DNA from: Rhodothermales bacterium
GTDB lineage: Bacteria; Bacteroidota; Rhodothermia; Rhodothermales; Bin80
Length of the DNA: 64,000 nucleotides
Direction of reading: 5' to 3'
NCBI GenBank assembly: GCA_958296045.1
Contig: CATQHT010000003.1
Span: 1,003,246-1,067,245 of the forward strand
Part shown: piece by piece, positions 38,016 through 47,944 of the stretch
Numbering within the stretch: position 1 is the first letter of the stretch
Layout of the letters: each line of letters starts with the position of its first letter
Notes under the pieces: generated by a model
What the model was told of the DNA's origin: nothing
Database searches by the model: none
Seen by the model: the letters and a program-made list of their open reading frames with translations, nothing else
Position numbers and translations under genes: made by a program

Positions 38016-40928
38016 ATGGGTACAATGCAGCCCTGCGTGCGCGGCATGCTGGCAGCCGCGTGCTGCGCCTGCCTTTTCGTCCTGCCAGCACGCGCCCAGC
38101 AATCGTACAACGTCGTTCTGCAGGGTGTGACGCTGGAAGAGGCGCTGGTGGAGCTGATGACCCAAACCGACCTCGTTCTGGGGTTCGATCAGCGCCTGGT
38201 CGCAGGTAAGTGGACGAACTGTGTCATCTCGGACGCTTCTGGCGAAGAGCTTCTTCAGTGTGTCCTCAAGGGCACGGGCCTCGAATATTTTCGGTTAGCT
38301 TCGGGATTGTATGTCCTGACTGAGCCTGCCGAGGTGCGCATCCGCCATGGCGCATTGCACGGCATCGTGGTAGACCGTGACACGGGCGAACCGTTAGAGC
38401 ATGCCCATGTCATGCTGAATCCGCAGCGCGTCACCATCTCCAATCAGGACGGGCGGTTCATCTTCAGCGACCTGATGCCAGGGCTGTATGCGGTCACTAC
38501 CACGTATGTCGGCTACTCGGCGCAGCTGAACTATATCCGCGTCACGGCCGACAGTGTAGCCCGAACCCGTATGGCACTTCGCCAAGAGGCCATCGTCGAG
38601 CGGACACCGGTGGTAATCAGCGGCACGGGGTGGCGTGTCCCATCCGATACGCTTGGGCGGCAAGCCCTTGTTAACGACGCCCTCCGCCAGGAAGCTGGCG
38701 GCCTTGTGTCGGATGTGGGGCGTGCCTTTGCTTCGATGGTCGGGGTACGCCTAAACGACGCTACCGCGGACCTGCATATCCAGAGCAGTGGCGCTGGCGA
38801 GCATCAGTACCGTATTGATGATGCGCCCGTATTCGTTCCGGTGAGTATCGGCGGACTGGTCGGCCCATTCAGCACGTACGCACTCAGCCGGATCACGGTA
38901 CACAAAACGGGTTTCGGCGCGGATGTGGGCAGCCAGACGGCCGGTGTGGTGGAAGCTGTCCACGCGTTGGGCAAGCGCCCTGGTAGGCACCTCGATGTGC
39001 ATGTGGACCCGATGAGCGTCAACGCGCGCGCCAGCCACGCACTCGAGGACGGGTCAGCCATTATGGCCGCCGGACGTCTGGGACTATGGCAGCTGTATGC
39101 ACCGCCTGCGGTACACGGCATGCTGCAGCGATGGAATCAGACCGATCAATTCATGTACTCCGCCTTTCGCGCGGTGCCTGACCCTTCACAGTCCAACTCG
39201 TCGTTCTTCAGTCAAAGCGGACATGCTCCCGCGCCCAGCCTGCAGTTTTCAGATGCACATTTTGCGCTGAGGAAGCGCAACGGCATCCTGAGCAGCATCA
39301 ATGCCTCTGCGTACTGGGGGCGACGGCAGCTGGACAGCGAGGAGGGATTCGGAGAACATCCTGTGGTGGTAGGCTATCCGGCACTATTGAAAGCGGCACC
39401 GGGCGTACAGGACCGGTACGTATGGAATAACGTGACGGGCCAGATCCGATACGAATCCGTGCTGGGGTCACGCATGATGGCGTCAGTGCAGGCGCGTGCC
39501 AGTCTGTTCAGCCTTCAGCATGACATCACCACGGCTCGGGCCATTCAGCGGGCTGCAGCGATGAGCAGTGCGTTGGCGGAGCGCGTGGATCTGAGAGACG
39601 ACAACGGCAACAGGGTGCGTGAATATGGTCTGGCTGGGCGGATCTCTATGGCCGTCTGGAAGGGCTGGCACGTGGATGCCGGATTGGAGCCCGCCTATAC
39701 GCACAGCCGTTTTCTGGTGCATGGAACGCGAACGGCTCCCATTGTCCACGCCTCAGGCGTCTGGCGCGTAGAGAGCTTTATTCAGAACCGTATCCCTGTC
39801 AGTGCACAGTTGACCGTAGACGCCGGGACACGAGTCACGTACCTTGCGTCACGCAAATCCTGGTTTGCAGAGCCACGTCTGGCGGTCCGTTACGATGCGC
39901 GATCAAGCGACGTAGGCCCGTGGTCTGCGCGGCTTGCTGCGGGACTGTACCGTCAGTACGTCACCCAATATGACGTTACAAGCCGCAGCGCGCGTGCCCT
40001 CCGATCGTCCAGCCGCATGTGGATGGCCCCAGACCATTCCGTGGCTCCGCCCAAGGCGGCGCATCTAAGCCTCGAGGCAACGGTCGCCCCTTCAGATTCG
40101 TGGACGCTTCGCGCAGGAGGGTACCTCAAGCAGCTTATGCACCTGTTGTCGATCAATTATGTGGCACCGGCTCCCGGTAGCGTATCCACAACCGCGTTAC
40201 TTGGCGGGCAAGACCTGTCCGCTTTTCTTGAGGACGGCTTCTCGCTGCCTAGTCAGACGCAGTCTTCATTTCTTAGCTCGGGCACTGGTTATGCTTACGG
40301 GTTCAGCCTGTACACCAGCCGGCATCTGGCCCGCTTGCGGCTGCAGGCCGGATACGAGTTCAGTCATACGTCCCGCAGCTTCGGATCCCACTTCGAAGGG
40401 CGCACTGTGGTGGCACCATGGAACGAGCCACATCGACTGGAGCTGGAGGCCGACTTCGATGCGATGCCAAACCTAGTGCTACAGGCTCGTTGGCAGAGCA
40501 TCTGGGGGCGTGCCTGGGGCTTTCGGCAGTCCTATTATGATTTCCTGGGAGCATATGGCCAAAGGCTTTTTGAGCTTCTGGAGACACCCCGGAGCGACGT
40601 GAACGACGACGGTTATGATGTGCTCAGCATCCCTGTCGTGGTGGAGCATATCCGCGCCTACCGGCTGGAGCATCCCGAAGAACACCGTCTCCCGGCGCTG
40701 CATCAGCTTGATGTCAGCGTAGCCTATACACGAAACGTCAAGGCTATGCGCGTGCAAGTTCGTGCGGACGCCATCAACGCCTTGGGCACCAGAAACGTGG
40801 TAGACTGGGGCTTGGTCCAGGGCGAAGAAGAAAGCGAGGAGGATAGGCCCGAGGGCGGTCTGCTTGAAATCCAGGAGCGTCACATGCTTCCGGTGACGCC
40901 ATCGTTGGCATTCCGCCTTATCTGGTAA
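38016..40928 (+). CDS. TonB-dependent receptor with STN signalling domain (FecA-like)
   Basis: Start at ATG 38016, 8 bases after the fecR stop; it opens a signal peptide (MLAAACCACLFVLPARAQ). The secretin/TonB N-terminal domain (VTLEEALVELMTQTDLVLGF ... ASGLYVL) is the part that signals to FecR. It is followed by a CarboxypepD_reg-like domain (LHGIVVDRDTGEPLEHAHVM), a plug and a long barrel ending SLAFRLIW. About 970 aa. The plug is atypical at RYRIDDA-like HQYRIDDAPVFVPVSI, which is still plug-like. Ligand unknown; iron-siderophore or a glycan are both possible. Confidence 0.92.
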   Translation: MGTMQPCVRGMLAAACCACLFVLPARAQQSYNVVLQGVTLEEALVELMTQTDLVLGFDQRLVAGKWTNCVISDASGEELLQCVLKGTGLEYFRLASGLYVLTEPAEVRIRHGALHGIVVDRDTGEPLEHAHVMLNPQRVTISNQDGRFIFSDLMPGLYAVTTTYVGYSAQLNYIRVTADSVARTRMALRQEAIVERTPVVISGTGWRVPSDTLGRQALVNDALRQEAGGLVSDVGRAFASMVGVRLNDATADLHIQSSGAGEHQYRIDDAPVFVPVSIGGLVGPFSTYALSRITVHKTGFGADVGSQTAGVVEAVHALGKRPGRHLDVHVDPMSVNARASHALEDGSAIMAAGRLGLWQLYAPPAVHGMLQRWNQTDQFMYSAFRAVPDPSQSNSSFFSQSGHAPAPSLQFSDAHFALRKRNGILSSINASAYWGRRQLDSEEGFGEHPVVVGYPALLKAAPGVQDRYVWNNVTGQIRYESVLGSRMMASVQARASLFSLQHDITTARAIQRAAAMSSALAERVDLRDDNGNRVREYGLAGRISMAVWKGWHVDAGLEPAYTHSRFLVHGTRTAPIVHASGVWRVESFIQNRIPVSAQLTVDAGTRVTYLASRKSWFAEPRLAVRYDARSSDVGPWSARLAAGLYRQYVTQYDVTSRSARALRSSSRMWMAPDHSVAPPKAAHLSLEATVAPSDSWTLRAGGYLKQLMHLLSINYVAPAPGSVSTTALLGGQDLSAFLEDGFSLPSQTQSSFLSSGTGYAYGFSLYTSRHLARLRLQAGYEFSHTSRSFGSHFEGRTVVAPWNEPHRLELEADFDAMPNLVLQARWQSIWGRAWGFRQSYYDFLGAYGQRLFELLETPRSDVNDDGYDVLSIPVVVEHIRAYRLEHPEEHRLPALHQLDVSVAYTRNVKAMRVQVRADAINALGTRNVVDWGLVQGEEESEEDRPEGGLLEIQERHMLPVTPSLAFRLIW

Positions 40929-40962
40929 CCTGAAGGCAGCGGCTGTGTGCTGCAGCTAACTG

Positions 40963-41559
40963 TCAGGCTTCGTCGGTCACCCGCGGCGCTGGCTCAGGCG
41001 CTGGATCGACCATTAGCGCCTCCGTCTGCATCTGGTGGAAGCGTTTCTGGAACAACAGAATCCCCGCCACGCCTCCACAGATGGCGATGTCGGCCACGTT
41101 GAATATGGGAAACAGCGCCAGAAACTGCCCGCCTATCAGCGGAACCTCGTCGGACACAAGTCCACTCCAGACGTTGAAATGAATGAAATCCACCACCTTT
41201 CCCTGAAAAAAGGGGCCATAATCGAATATCACCCCATAAAACAGGCGATCCACGATGTTGCCTCCAGCGCCCCCCAGGATGAGCGCCAAGCAGGTCGTAT
41301 ACGCCTGGTACCCCGTCCTGACGCGTAACAAGTAGATCAGTATGAGCACCGTGGCAGCGATGGAGAATGCGGTCACCACCGCAGTGGACCCCGGCATGAT
41401 GCCGAACGCCATCCCGGGATTCTCCGTAAAGGTGAACTTGAACCAGTCGCCGAGTATCCCAAACGATTGCCTAGGCGGCCCATCCATGTTCAGTCGTACG
41501 ACAATCTTGGTGGCCTGATCGAGGACCAGCACGACCACCACCGTCCAGATTAGCCGCAT
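40963..41559 (-). CDS. lspA: lipoprotein signal peptidase
   Basis: 198 aa integral membrane aspartyl protease that removes lipoprotein signal peptides. Four membrane helices are visible. The catalytic Asp residues lie in GGAGGNIVDRL and FPIFNVADIAI, and FTENPGMAFG is the usual conserved loop. The C-terminal tail (EALMVDPAPEPAPRVTDEA) is a short acidic extension. It follows traR and ileS on the same strand, a gene order common in Bacteroidota. Convergent with the receptor gene, 34 bases apart. Confidence 0.97.
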   Translation of the reverse strand: MRLIWTVVVVLVLDQATKIVVRLNMDGPPRQSFGILGDWFKFTFTENPGMAFGIMPGSTAVVTAFSIAATVLILIYLLRVRTGYQAYTTCLALILGGAGGNIVDRLFYGVIFDYGPFFQGKVVDFIHFNVWSGLVSDEVPLIGGQFLALFPIFNVADIAICGGVAGILLFQKRFHQMQTEALMVDPAPEPAPRVTDEA

Positions 41560-41578
41560 AAGGATCGGGCGTGGGTTC

Positions 41579-41998
41579 CTATCGGTACTGCTTCCTTTTC
41601 CCTTCCACCGACTTGGTCGTATGGGGCACCATGATGAGCCGCTGTTTGGCGATGGGCTGCCCCGTCACGCTGCAGATGCCATACGTTCGCGAATCGATCC
41701 GATCCAAGGCCCGATCGAGCGAATTGATGAACCGCTGTTTGTGGGCAATGAGCCGGTAGAGCTTTTCGCGTTCCTGGGCATCGGTGCCAGCGTCTGCCAT
41801 ATGGTAGCTGTACGCCGAGTCATTGCCTGACTGCTCCCGCGCATCTTTGACCTGCTCCATCATCCACTCCTTGTCGTCCATCGCGTCCTGCCTCTTGGAG
41901 AGCAGCAATTCGCGGAAAAAGTCCAGCTCCTCGTCGCTAAAGGGCGTCGAGGACGCCGCATCTGCGCTTGAAGCTTCAGGCCTGTTGTCGGCGGACAT
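41579..41998 (-). CDS. TraR/DksA-family zinc-finger protein
   Basis: About 139 aa from the ATG at 41998 (MSADNRPEASS). A longer start at 42040 would abut the ileS stop. A coiled-coil-like helix (ELLLSKRQDAMDDKEWMMEQ) and DRALDRIDSRTYGICSVTGQ, then PIAKQRLIMVPHTTKSVEGK, match DksA-like proteins. Only one Cys of the usual C4 finger remains, a form common in Bacteroidota. Likely binds RNA polymerase and modulates transcription. It sits between ileS and lspA on the same strand. Confidence 0.92.
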   Translation of the reverse strand: MSADNRPEASSADAASSTPFSDEELDFFRELLLSKRQDAMDDKEWMMEQVKDAREQSGNDSAYSYHMADAGTDAQEREKLYRLIAHKQRFINSLDRALDRIDSRTYGICSVTGQPIAKQRLIMVPHTTKSVEGKRKQYR

Positions 41999-42040
41999 AA
42001 CGTAGTCGTGTGCTTTGGACGGCTGATGCGGCGCGCGCAC

Positions 42041-45000
42041 TCACCTCATTACTCCTAGTGTTACCTCTTCCCCTCCGAATTCGAAGTGTTCGACAGCTTC
42101 TCCGCAAGGCTCACGGGCAGATTTAAACGAACGTGCCAGCACCTCGTTTCGGATCCAGCGGATATGACGGACCACTGCGGCAGCCAGCATCGGTGATGCT
42201 TGGTACTGCACTGAGATGCGATCGGTGATGCCGAACCCCGCCCGCCTGCGCAGGTTCTGAAGCCGATTGATCAGCTCCCGTGCTAGGCCTTCCTTCCGCA
42301 ATGCGTCGCTTACCCTTGTGTCCAGGGCAACAGTGATCCCGGCTTCGGTACTTACCGCCAGCCATCCTTTGATGCCTTTCGCATCCACCTTGAGGTCTTC
42401 GGGCCCGAGGGTGATGGCACGGCCGCCGATCGAGATTTCCACCGAGCCGGTTCGCTCGTATGTGCGCAGCGCCTCCTGATCCAACGCTTTGATGGCGGCC
42501 TGTACCTGTGGCATAAGCCGACCCAGTCGGCGGCCCAGCCGGCGAAAGTTGGGGCGCGCTGTGCGATGTACCAGCCTATCGTCCCCTGTGAGGTATTCTA
42601 TCCGCTTAACATTAACCTCGCTCAGGATGATAGAAGCCACCTGGCTGACAACATCTTTCTGAACCGCATGGCCCTGTACGACCAGGATGCGCTCCAAAGG
42701 CTGCCTGATATTGATCTTGGACCTGTTACGCAGCGCGAGCACCATCGATGACATTGTCTGTGCCAGCTTCATGCGGTACTCCAGCGCGGCATCGACCACC
42801 TGGTGGTCTGCGCGCGGAAAGTCAGCCAGATGTACGGACTCCTTATGCGCGCAGTTTTCCCGGCGCAGCTTCTGATAGAGCCATTCGGCAAAGAATGGCG
42901 ACAGCGGTGCCATCAGGCGTGCGACCGACTCTAGGCAGGTCCAGACCGTCTGATAGGCCGCCCACTTGGTGTCGGCATTCTGCTCCTCCTTCGAAGACCA
43001 GAATCGCCGCCGGGAGCGCCGGATGTACCAGTTGGACAGCTCTTCCACAAACCGCTCGATGGTACGGGCTGCCCGTGTAGGGTGATACGCCGCATTAGCT
43101 GCGTCCGCCTCTCTGGCGGTCGAATGCAGCCGGCTGAGTATCCAGCGGTCAAGCTCCGGTCGGCGCTCCAAGGGTACCGTCTTCCTGGCTCCGCTGAACC
43201 CGTCAATGTTGGCATAGGTGGCAAAAAAGCTGTACACGTTGCCCAACGTGTTGAAAAGCTTGCTACTCACTTCGCGAATGCCTTGCTCAGAGAATCTTAT
43301 GTCTTCCCAAGGCGGCGAATTGCTCATCAGATACCACCGCACCCGATCTGCTCCCCACTTTTCCAGCACGGCGAAGGGATCCACAGCGTTGCCGCGCGTC
43401 TTGGACATCTTCTCGCCCTTCTTGTCTAGCACCAGTCCGCCGACTACGCAGTTCTTAAAAGAAGCCTTATCCATCACCAAAGCCGCGATGGCATGAAGGG
43501 TATAGAACCATCCGCGCGTCTGATCCACGCCTTCGCTGATAAAGTCGGCCGGAAAGCTTCGTGCAAAGGCTTCCTTGTTTTCAAACGGATAATGCCACTG
43601 CGCAAACGGCATGGCGCCCGAATCGAACCATACATCGACCGTCTCGGGCACGCGTCGCATCACGCCGCCGTCGGGCGCAGGCCAGGTGAGCCTGTCCACA
43701 TGCGGCCGATGCAGGTTCAGGTCTGCATCGCACGCTGGCAGCTGATCGTTGCACCGCGCCCGCAGCTCTGCGATAGAGCCGATCGCCTCCGTGCAGGACG
43801 GATCTCTGTCAGATACCCACAACGGTAATGGGGTCCCCCAGAAGCGGCGCCGGCCCAGCGCCCAGTCCACATTGTTTTCCAGCCATTGCCCAAAACGTCC
43901 GGTACCAATGGCCGCCGGCTGCCACACGATGGTGCGATTGAGCGCCAAAAGCCTGTCGCGAACCGCCGTGGTCTGGATAAACCAGCTTTTTACCGGATAG
44001 CTCATCAGCGGCGTGCCTTTGCGCCAGTCATGTGGGTAGTTGTGGAGGCATGTTTCCTGCCGGTACAAGAGCTCGCGCCGACGTAAGTCGCGCATAAGCG
44101 GCCGATCCGCGTCCTTAAACCAGAGGCCTCCAGCAATGGCCACCTCCTTAGTAAAGCGCCCGTTCGCGTCTATGGGATTGAAGACCGGCAGATTCTCTCG
44201 CATGCTGGTGGCATAGTCATCGGCTCCAAAAGCGGGAGCGATGTGCACAATTCCAGTGCCCTCCCCGGTGGAAACAAAGGGTGCGGCTACTACGCGCCAC
44301 GCGTTGTGCCCCTTAGCTACAAAATGCCCGAACACTGGCGAGTACCGCTCGCCAACCAGTGCAGACCCTTTCATGCTGGCCAGCACTTCATACTTGTCCC
44401 GGAGCTCTTCCAGGCGCTTGGCCGCCAAGATGAACTGCTGGCCCGGACGGCCTGCAGTACGCACCCTTACATAGTCAATGTCGCGTCCCACCGCGAGTGC
44501 CACGTTGGACACCAGCGTCCATGGCGTAGTGGTCCAGGCCAAAAGACGCACATCCTCTTGGGCTACCAGCGGAAACTCCACCACGATGCTGGGATCCTGC
44601 ACCTCTTTGTATCCCAGGCTGACTTCGTGGGAGCTGAGCACCGTGCCCGACCCCGGGCTGTACCACTGGATCTTGTCGCCCCGGTAGAGCAGCCCTTTAT
44701 CGAAGATATTCTTGATCAGCCACCATACGCTCTCGATGTAGCTGTTGTCGAACGTCACGTACGGGTGATCCAAATCCACCCAGTAGCCCATCAGGCGCGT
44801 CAGCTGGTCCCAGTCCGCCTTGTACTCGAGCACGCTCTGGCGGCAGGCCGCATTGAAACGCTCGATGCCGTAGGCAATCACATCGTCTCGGCCATCAAGT
44901 CCGAGCTTCTTTTCCACCTCGATCTCCACCGGCAGGCCGTGGGTATCCCATCCCGCTTTGCGCTCCACTCGGCAGCCTTTCATGGTATGGTAGCGGCAGA

Positions 45001-45205
45001 ACACATCTTTGATGGTTCGTGCCAGCACGTGATGGATGCCTGGACGTCCGTTGGCAGTAGGCGGCCCTTCGTAAAACGTGTATGGACGTGCCGGGTCCTT
45101 CTGGCTTATGCTCTTGGCAAAGATGTCGTGCCTGTCCCAAAAGGCAAGCACCTGGCGCTCAAGCTCGGCTGGCCGGATGTTATGGAGATCCTCAAATGGC
45201 GGCAT
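42041..45205 (-). CDS. ileS: isoleucine--tRNA ligase
   Basis: 1054 aa, the longer class I IleRS type found in Bacteroidota and eukaryotes. The ATP-site HIGH motif is GRPGIHHVLART (HH form), and KMSKTRGN is the second signature. The editing CP1 domain lies between (TPWTLVSNVALAVG). The C-terminal part includes an anticodon-binding domain (YNRWIxxR-like ELDRWILSRLHSTAREADAA) and a DUF5915-like tail. No break seen. First gene after PNP on the minus strand, 77 bases away. Confidence 0.97.
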   Translation of the reverse strand: MPPFEDLHNIRPAELERQVLAFWDRHDIFAKSISQKDPARPYTFYEGPPTANGRPGIHHVLARTIKDVFCRYHTMKGCRVERKAGWDTHGLPVEIEVEKKLGLDGRDDVIAYGIERFNAACRQSVLEYKADWDQLTRLMGYWVDLDHPYVTFDNSYIESVWWLIKNIFDKGLLYRGDKIQWYSPGSGTVLSSHEVSLGYKEVQDPSIVVEFPLVAQEDVRLLAWTTTPWTLVSNVALAVGRDIDYVRVRTAGRPGQQFILAAKRLEELRDKYEVLASMKGSALVGERYSPVFGHFVAKGHNAWRVVAAPFVSTGEGTGIVHIAPAFGADDYATSMRENLPVFNPIDANGRFTKEVAIAGGLWFKDADRPLMRDLRRRELLYRQETCLHNYPHDWRKGTPLMSYPVKSWFIQTTAVRDRLLALNRTIVWQPAAIGTGRFGQWLENNVDWALGRRRFWGTPLPLWVSDRDPSCTEAIGSIAELRARCNDQLPACDADLNLHRPHVDRLTWPAPDGGVMRRVPETVDVWFDSGAMPFAQWHYPFENKEAFARSFPADFISEGVDQTRGWFYTLHAIAALVMDKASFKNCVVGGLVLDKKGEKMSKTRGNAVDPFAVLEKWGADRVRWYLMSNSPPWEDIRFSEQGIREVSSKLFNTLGNVYSFFATYANIDGFSGARKTVPLERRPELDRWILSRLHSTAREADAANAAYHPTRAARTIERFVEELSNWYIRRSRRRFWSSKEEQNADTKWAAYQTVWTCLESVARLMAPLSPFFAEWLYQKLRRENCAHKESVHLADFPRADHQVVDAALEYRMKLAQTMSSMVLALRNRSKINIRQPLERILVVQGHAVQKDVVSQVASIILSEVNVKRIEYLTGDDRLVHRTARPNFRRLGRRLGRLMPQVQAAIKALDQEALRTYERTGSVEISIGGRAITLGPEDLKVDAKGIKGWLAVSTEAGITVALDTRVSDALRKEGLARELINRLQNLRRRAGFGITDRISVQYQASPMLAAAVVRHIRWIRNEVLARSFKSAREPCGEAVEHFEFGGEEVTLGVMR

Positions 45206-45282
45206 GCATGTTAGCCGGCATGGCTATTCGTTGGGGAGGTGTCATGCCATGCCACCCCCTCTGGTTCATAGTGGACTTGGGC

Positions 45283-46137
45283 TCAGGCTCCTTCGCGGAT
45301 TGCTCGGACCACGCCGGACATCACCTTGGTCAGTTTCGGCTCCGCCTCTTGGGCCGCCGCCAGGACCAACGCAAGCGTAACCTCGCCTAGCGCATCTGGA
45401 AAGCACTCATCGGTGATGATACCGATCGCCATCACGCGCATCCCCATATGGCGGGCCACAATGACTTCGGGCACGGTACTCATGCCCACGACGTCTGCCC
45501 CTATGTTCCGCAGAAAGCGGTATTCCGCTTTGGTTTCCAGGCAGGGTCCCACGACAGAGACGTAGACTCCCCTTTCAAGCCGAATATTCATGTCCATAGC
45601 CACCTTGAGCGCTGCTTTGCACAGGCCCACATCATACGGCTCGCTCATGTCTGGGAACCGGGGGCCCCATGCATCCACGTTCGGGCCTACCAGAGGGTTC
45701 ACTCCCTGCAGGTTGATGTGGTCGGTAAGCAGCATGAGGTCACCGCGTCTGAACAGCGGATTCATGCCACCGCAGGCGGTGGAGATGCACAGGGCCTGCG
45801 CGCCGAGCAGTCGAAGGACACGTATGGGAAACGTGACTTCTCGGGCACTGTAGCCCTCGTACACATGCATCCTTCCTTGCATCGCGACGACAGGCACGCC
45901 CTCTAACGTCCCGAACAGGAGCCTCCCTTGGTGCGACTCCGCCGTTGACACAGGAAAATGCGGCAGCTCGCCATATTCGATGGCGTCGTCGACGTGGATT
46001 CTGCGCGCGAGGCGTCCCAGCCCGGTGCCCAGGATAAGCGCCACATCCGGCTTGCTCGGGGTGCGGCTACGGATTGCGGCTATTGCTTCTTCAGCGTGCG
46101 CCTTTTGTGTGGCCGCGTCGGGAATATAGATGTCCAT
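45283..46137 (-). CDS. purine nucleoside phosphorylase (class I)
   Basis: 284 aa. Cleaves purine nucleosides with phosphate to base and ribose-1-phosphate. Landmarks are LILGTGLGRLARRI, PVVAMQGRMHVYEGYSA, CISTACGGMNP, LMLLTDHINLQGVNPL, VVGPCLETKAEYRFLRNIGA and MSTVPEVIVARHMGM. Length and motifs fit the trimeric PunA/XapA type. Its ATG overlaps the stop of the yggS gene by one base (TAATG), so the two are probably translationally coupled. Confidence 0.95.
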   Translation of the reverse strand: MDIYIPDAATQKAHAEEAIAAIRSRTPSKPDVALILGTGLGRLARRIHVDDAIEYGELPHFPVSTAESHQGRLLFGTLEGVPVVAMQGRMHVYEGYSAREVTFPIRVLRLLGAQALCISTACGGMNPLFRRGDLMLLTDHINLQGVNPLVGPNVDAWGPRFPDMSEPYDVGLCKAALKVAMDMNIRLERGVYVSVVGPCLETKAEYRFLRNIGADVVGMSTVPEVIVARHMGMRVMAIGIITDECFPDALGEVTLALVLAAAQEAEPKLTKVMSGVVRAIREGA

Positions 46138-46868
46138 TAGTACTGAGGTTTTCTATCGACATTTCTCGGGCCAAAGATGGCGGTCCCGACCCGAATGTGG
46201 GTGGCGCCTTCTTCTATTGCCACCTCAAAATCGCCGCTCATACCCATTGACAACACCGTCATATTTGAAAGTGGTGCCGATTCCAATAGGCGACGCATCT
46301 GCTGAAACTGGGGTCTGACTTCTTCTGGGTCCGCCGCCGGTGAAGCCAGTGTCATAAGGCCCTTAATGTCCAGGTGCTCGTGTTGGGCTACTGCCTCGAG
46401 CATGGCAGGCACTGCTGATGGCGCTACGCCAAACTTGCTTGTCTCTCTGGACACATTGACTTGGAGCAGGCACGGCAGCACGCGCCCCATCAATGCCGCC
46501 GCCCGCTCGAGGCTGACCGCTAGGCGCATGCTGTCGAGGGCATGAAACAGCGCTGCATGCCGGACCACAATTTTGGCTTTGTTGCGCTGAAGGTGTCCGA
46601 TCATATGCCACCGGCAGACGTCGTCGGGAAGGCCGGCGGCTTTGGCATTCAACTCCTGTGCTTTGTTTTCGCCCAGATCGTGCAGGCCGGCTGCTATGGC
46701 GGCCGCGACCAACTGCACAGGGTGGGTCTTAGTCACTCCCACCAGCGTTATTTCTTCTGCCCCGCGTCCTGCGCGCTGGCACGCGCGCGCTATGCGCCCA
46801 CGAATCCTGTCCAGGCGACGCGATATCACCTGCACGTCCTCTTCTCGGGCTGTTAGCGGCAGCGGCAT
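46137..46868 (-). CDS. YggS/PLPBP-family pyridoxal-phosphate homeostasis protein
   Basis: 243 aa. PLP-binding Lys is in ITLVGVTKTHP, followed by GLHDLGENKAQEL, WHMIGHLQRNKAKIV, LLQVNVSRETSKFGV, GLMTLASPAADPEEVRPQF and the closing LSMGMSGDFEVAIEEGATHIR and GTAIFG. All standard for the family, which buffers PLP in the cytoplasm. It heads a minus-strand run with PNP. About 300 bases upstream (to 47164) hold no gene; they precede the C-terminal fragment of the broken permease. Confidence 0.95.
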   Translation of the reverse strand: MPLPLTAREEDVQVISRRLDRIRGRIARACQRAGRGAEEITLVGVTKTHPVQLVAAAIAAGLHDLGENKAQELNAKAAGLPDDVCRWHMIGHLQRNKAKIVVRHAALFHALDSMRLAVSLERAAALMGRVLPCLLQVNVSRETSKFGVAPSAVPAMLEAVAQHEHLDIKGLMTLASPAADPEEVRPQFQQMRRLLESAPLSNMTVLSMGMSGDFEVAIEEGATHIRVGTAIFGPRNVDRKPQY

Positions 46869-47164
46869 GCGTTATATGGAGATTCTGTGGAATAATGTCA
46901 TCGATCCCACCGCGAAGTAGCGTATCCGATTGCGGCAGGGATCAACCACTTCGCAACCGTCACGCTGGCGAAGTGCGGCAATATTCTATCGTATCCTGCA
47001 TAGTGCCCCACACACGGCCTGCGCGGTGCATTATGGCCATTGGCGTGCTGGCCGCATCACTATTCTCACACCCACAGGGCATTGCTATGGATGCGCACGC
47101 AATGGCACGGCCGCACCGCCCACGGATCGCATCCAACGCCTCACTACAAGGCATGGTTGCCATG

Positions 47165-47312
47165 TCAGGGCTCAGCGCGCAGTGCCGCCGTTGAGGTTTG
47201 TCGGTATATGCCGTGACTGCTAATCAACCCGATTGCCACAGCAGACCCGGTTACCACAATAACCGCCGTCACAAGAGGCAAAGCGTAAACCACAAACGGC
47301 ACAGTGACAACA
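47165..47312 (-). pseudogene. FtsX-type permease, C-terminal fragment (piece 3 of 3)
   Basis: Minus-strand frame VPFVVYALPLVTAVIVVTG, then SAVAIGLISSHGIYRQTSTA and ALRAEP-stop (TGA at 47165-47167). It aligns with the C-terminus of the intact neighbour permease (LVSAVVILMGLMLGVGL ... RGVYAQTPLMALRRSAA). The fragment begins at the left terminal repeat of the serine-recombinase element. Joining it to piece 2 across that element leaves a one-base frame offset. Confidence 0.8.
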
Positions 47313-47410
47313 TGGAATCAAAAAGACTGCTGCGGCTGGATCGTGTTTTCGCCCGGCCCTAGTGATGGATCATTTGCATATGATCATATAGTTCTGATAT
47401 TATAGGATGC

Positions 47411-47731
47411 ATGAAACGAGCCACACTGACGGAGCGCGCCGCGCGCGTGGCTGCAGCCAAGGTGCTGTGTCGGGAGCACAGCGCCGCAGAAGCGGCGCGC
47501 ATGCTTGCCGCACGGTTCGACCTCTCCCGGGTGCAGGCTTCACGTTACGTCCGTGCGGCGCGCGAAGCGGATTCTTCGCTGGCTCGGGCGGAGGCTACCG
47601 CGCCCCTGAGTGTCCGAATTCCCGTGGCTCTGCTTGCGCGTGCGCGGGCTCGTGCACGCCATACCGGTGTGAGTCTGGGGGCGCTGGTGGCTCGAGCGCT
47701 GGCGCGTCTTTTGGACAGCGATTCACCGTGA
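47411..47731 (+). CDS. small helix-rich protein, putative RHH/HTH DNA-binding
   Basis: 106 aa, very rich in Ala, Arg and Leu. An N-terminal helical region (AAEAARMLAARFDLSRVQAS) looks like a small HTH. The C-terminal PLSVRIPVALLARARARAR, then HTGVSLGALVARALARLL, reads like a ribbon-helix-helix domain. It lies about 100 bases inside the left end of the recombinase element, after an AT-rich stretch (around 47370-47400) that could be the promoter. Probably an element-encoded regulator or accessory; no family was recognised. Confidence 0.6.
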   Translation: MKRATLTERAARVAAAKVLCREHSAAEAARMLAARFDLSRVQASRYVRAAREADSSLARAEATAPLSVRIPVALLARARARARHTGVSLGALVARALARLLDSDSP

Positions 47732-47944
47732 ATGCGTCCCATCCGCCTGACATACAAATCGGACCGGGCTGCGCAGCAGCGCATAGCCCAGGCCTACGAG
47801 CTGTCGGTGCAGCCCCGGATTTCGGACAACAATACCTCCTCGCATGAAGCAAGAAGAGAAGATCGCGGCCGTGATACGTGCGCGTATCCAGCGAGAGCCA
47901 GCGGCGCCAGCAGACGATTGACAGTCAACTGGAGGCCGTGCTGA
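47732..47944 (+). CDS. short overlapping frame, unassigned
   Basis: Begins with ATG directly after the TGA of the preceding gene. 70 aa (MRPIRLTYKSDRAAQQRIAQ then AYELSVQPR...). It overlaps the beginning of the recombinase in another frame, so at most its first 35 residues are likely to be meaningful. Could be a small element protein or chance. Confidence 0.3.
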   Translation: MRPIRLTYKSDRAAQQRIAQAYELSVQPRISDNNTSSHEARREDRGRDTCAYPARASGASRRLTVNWRPC

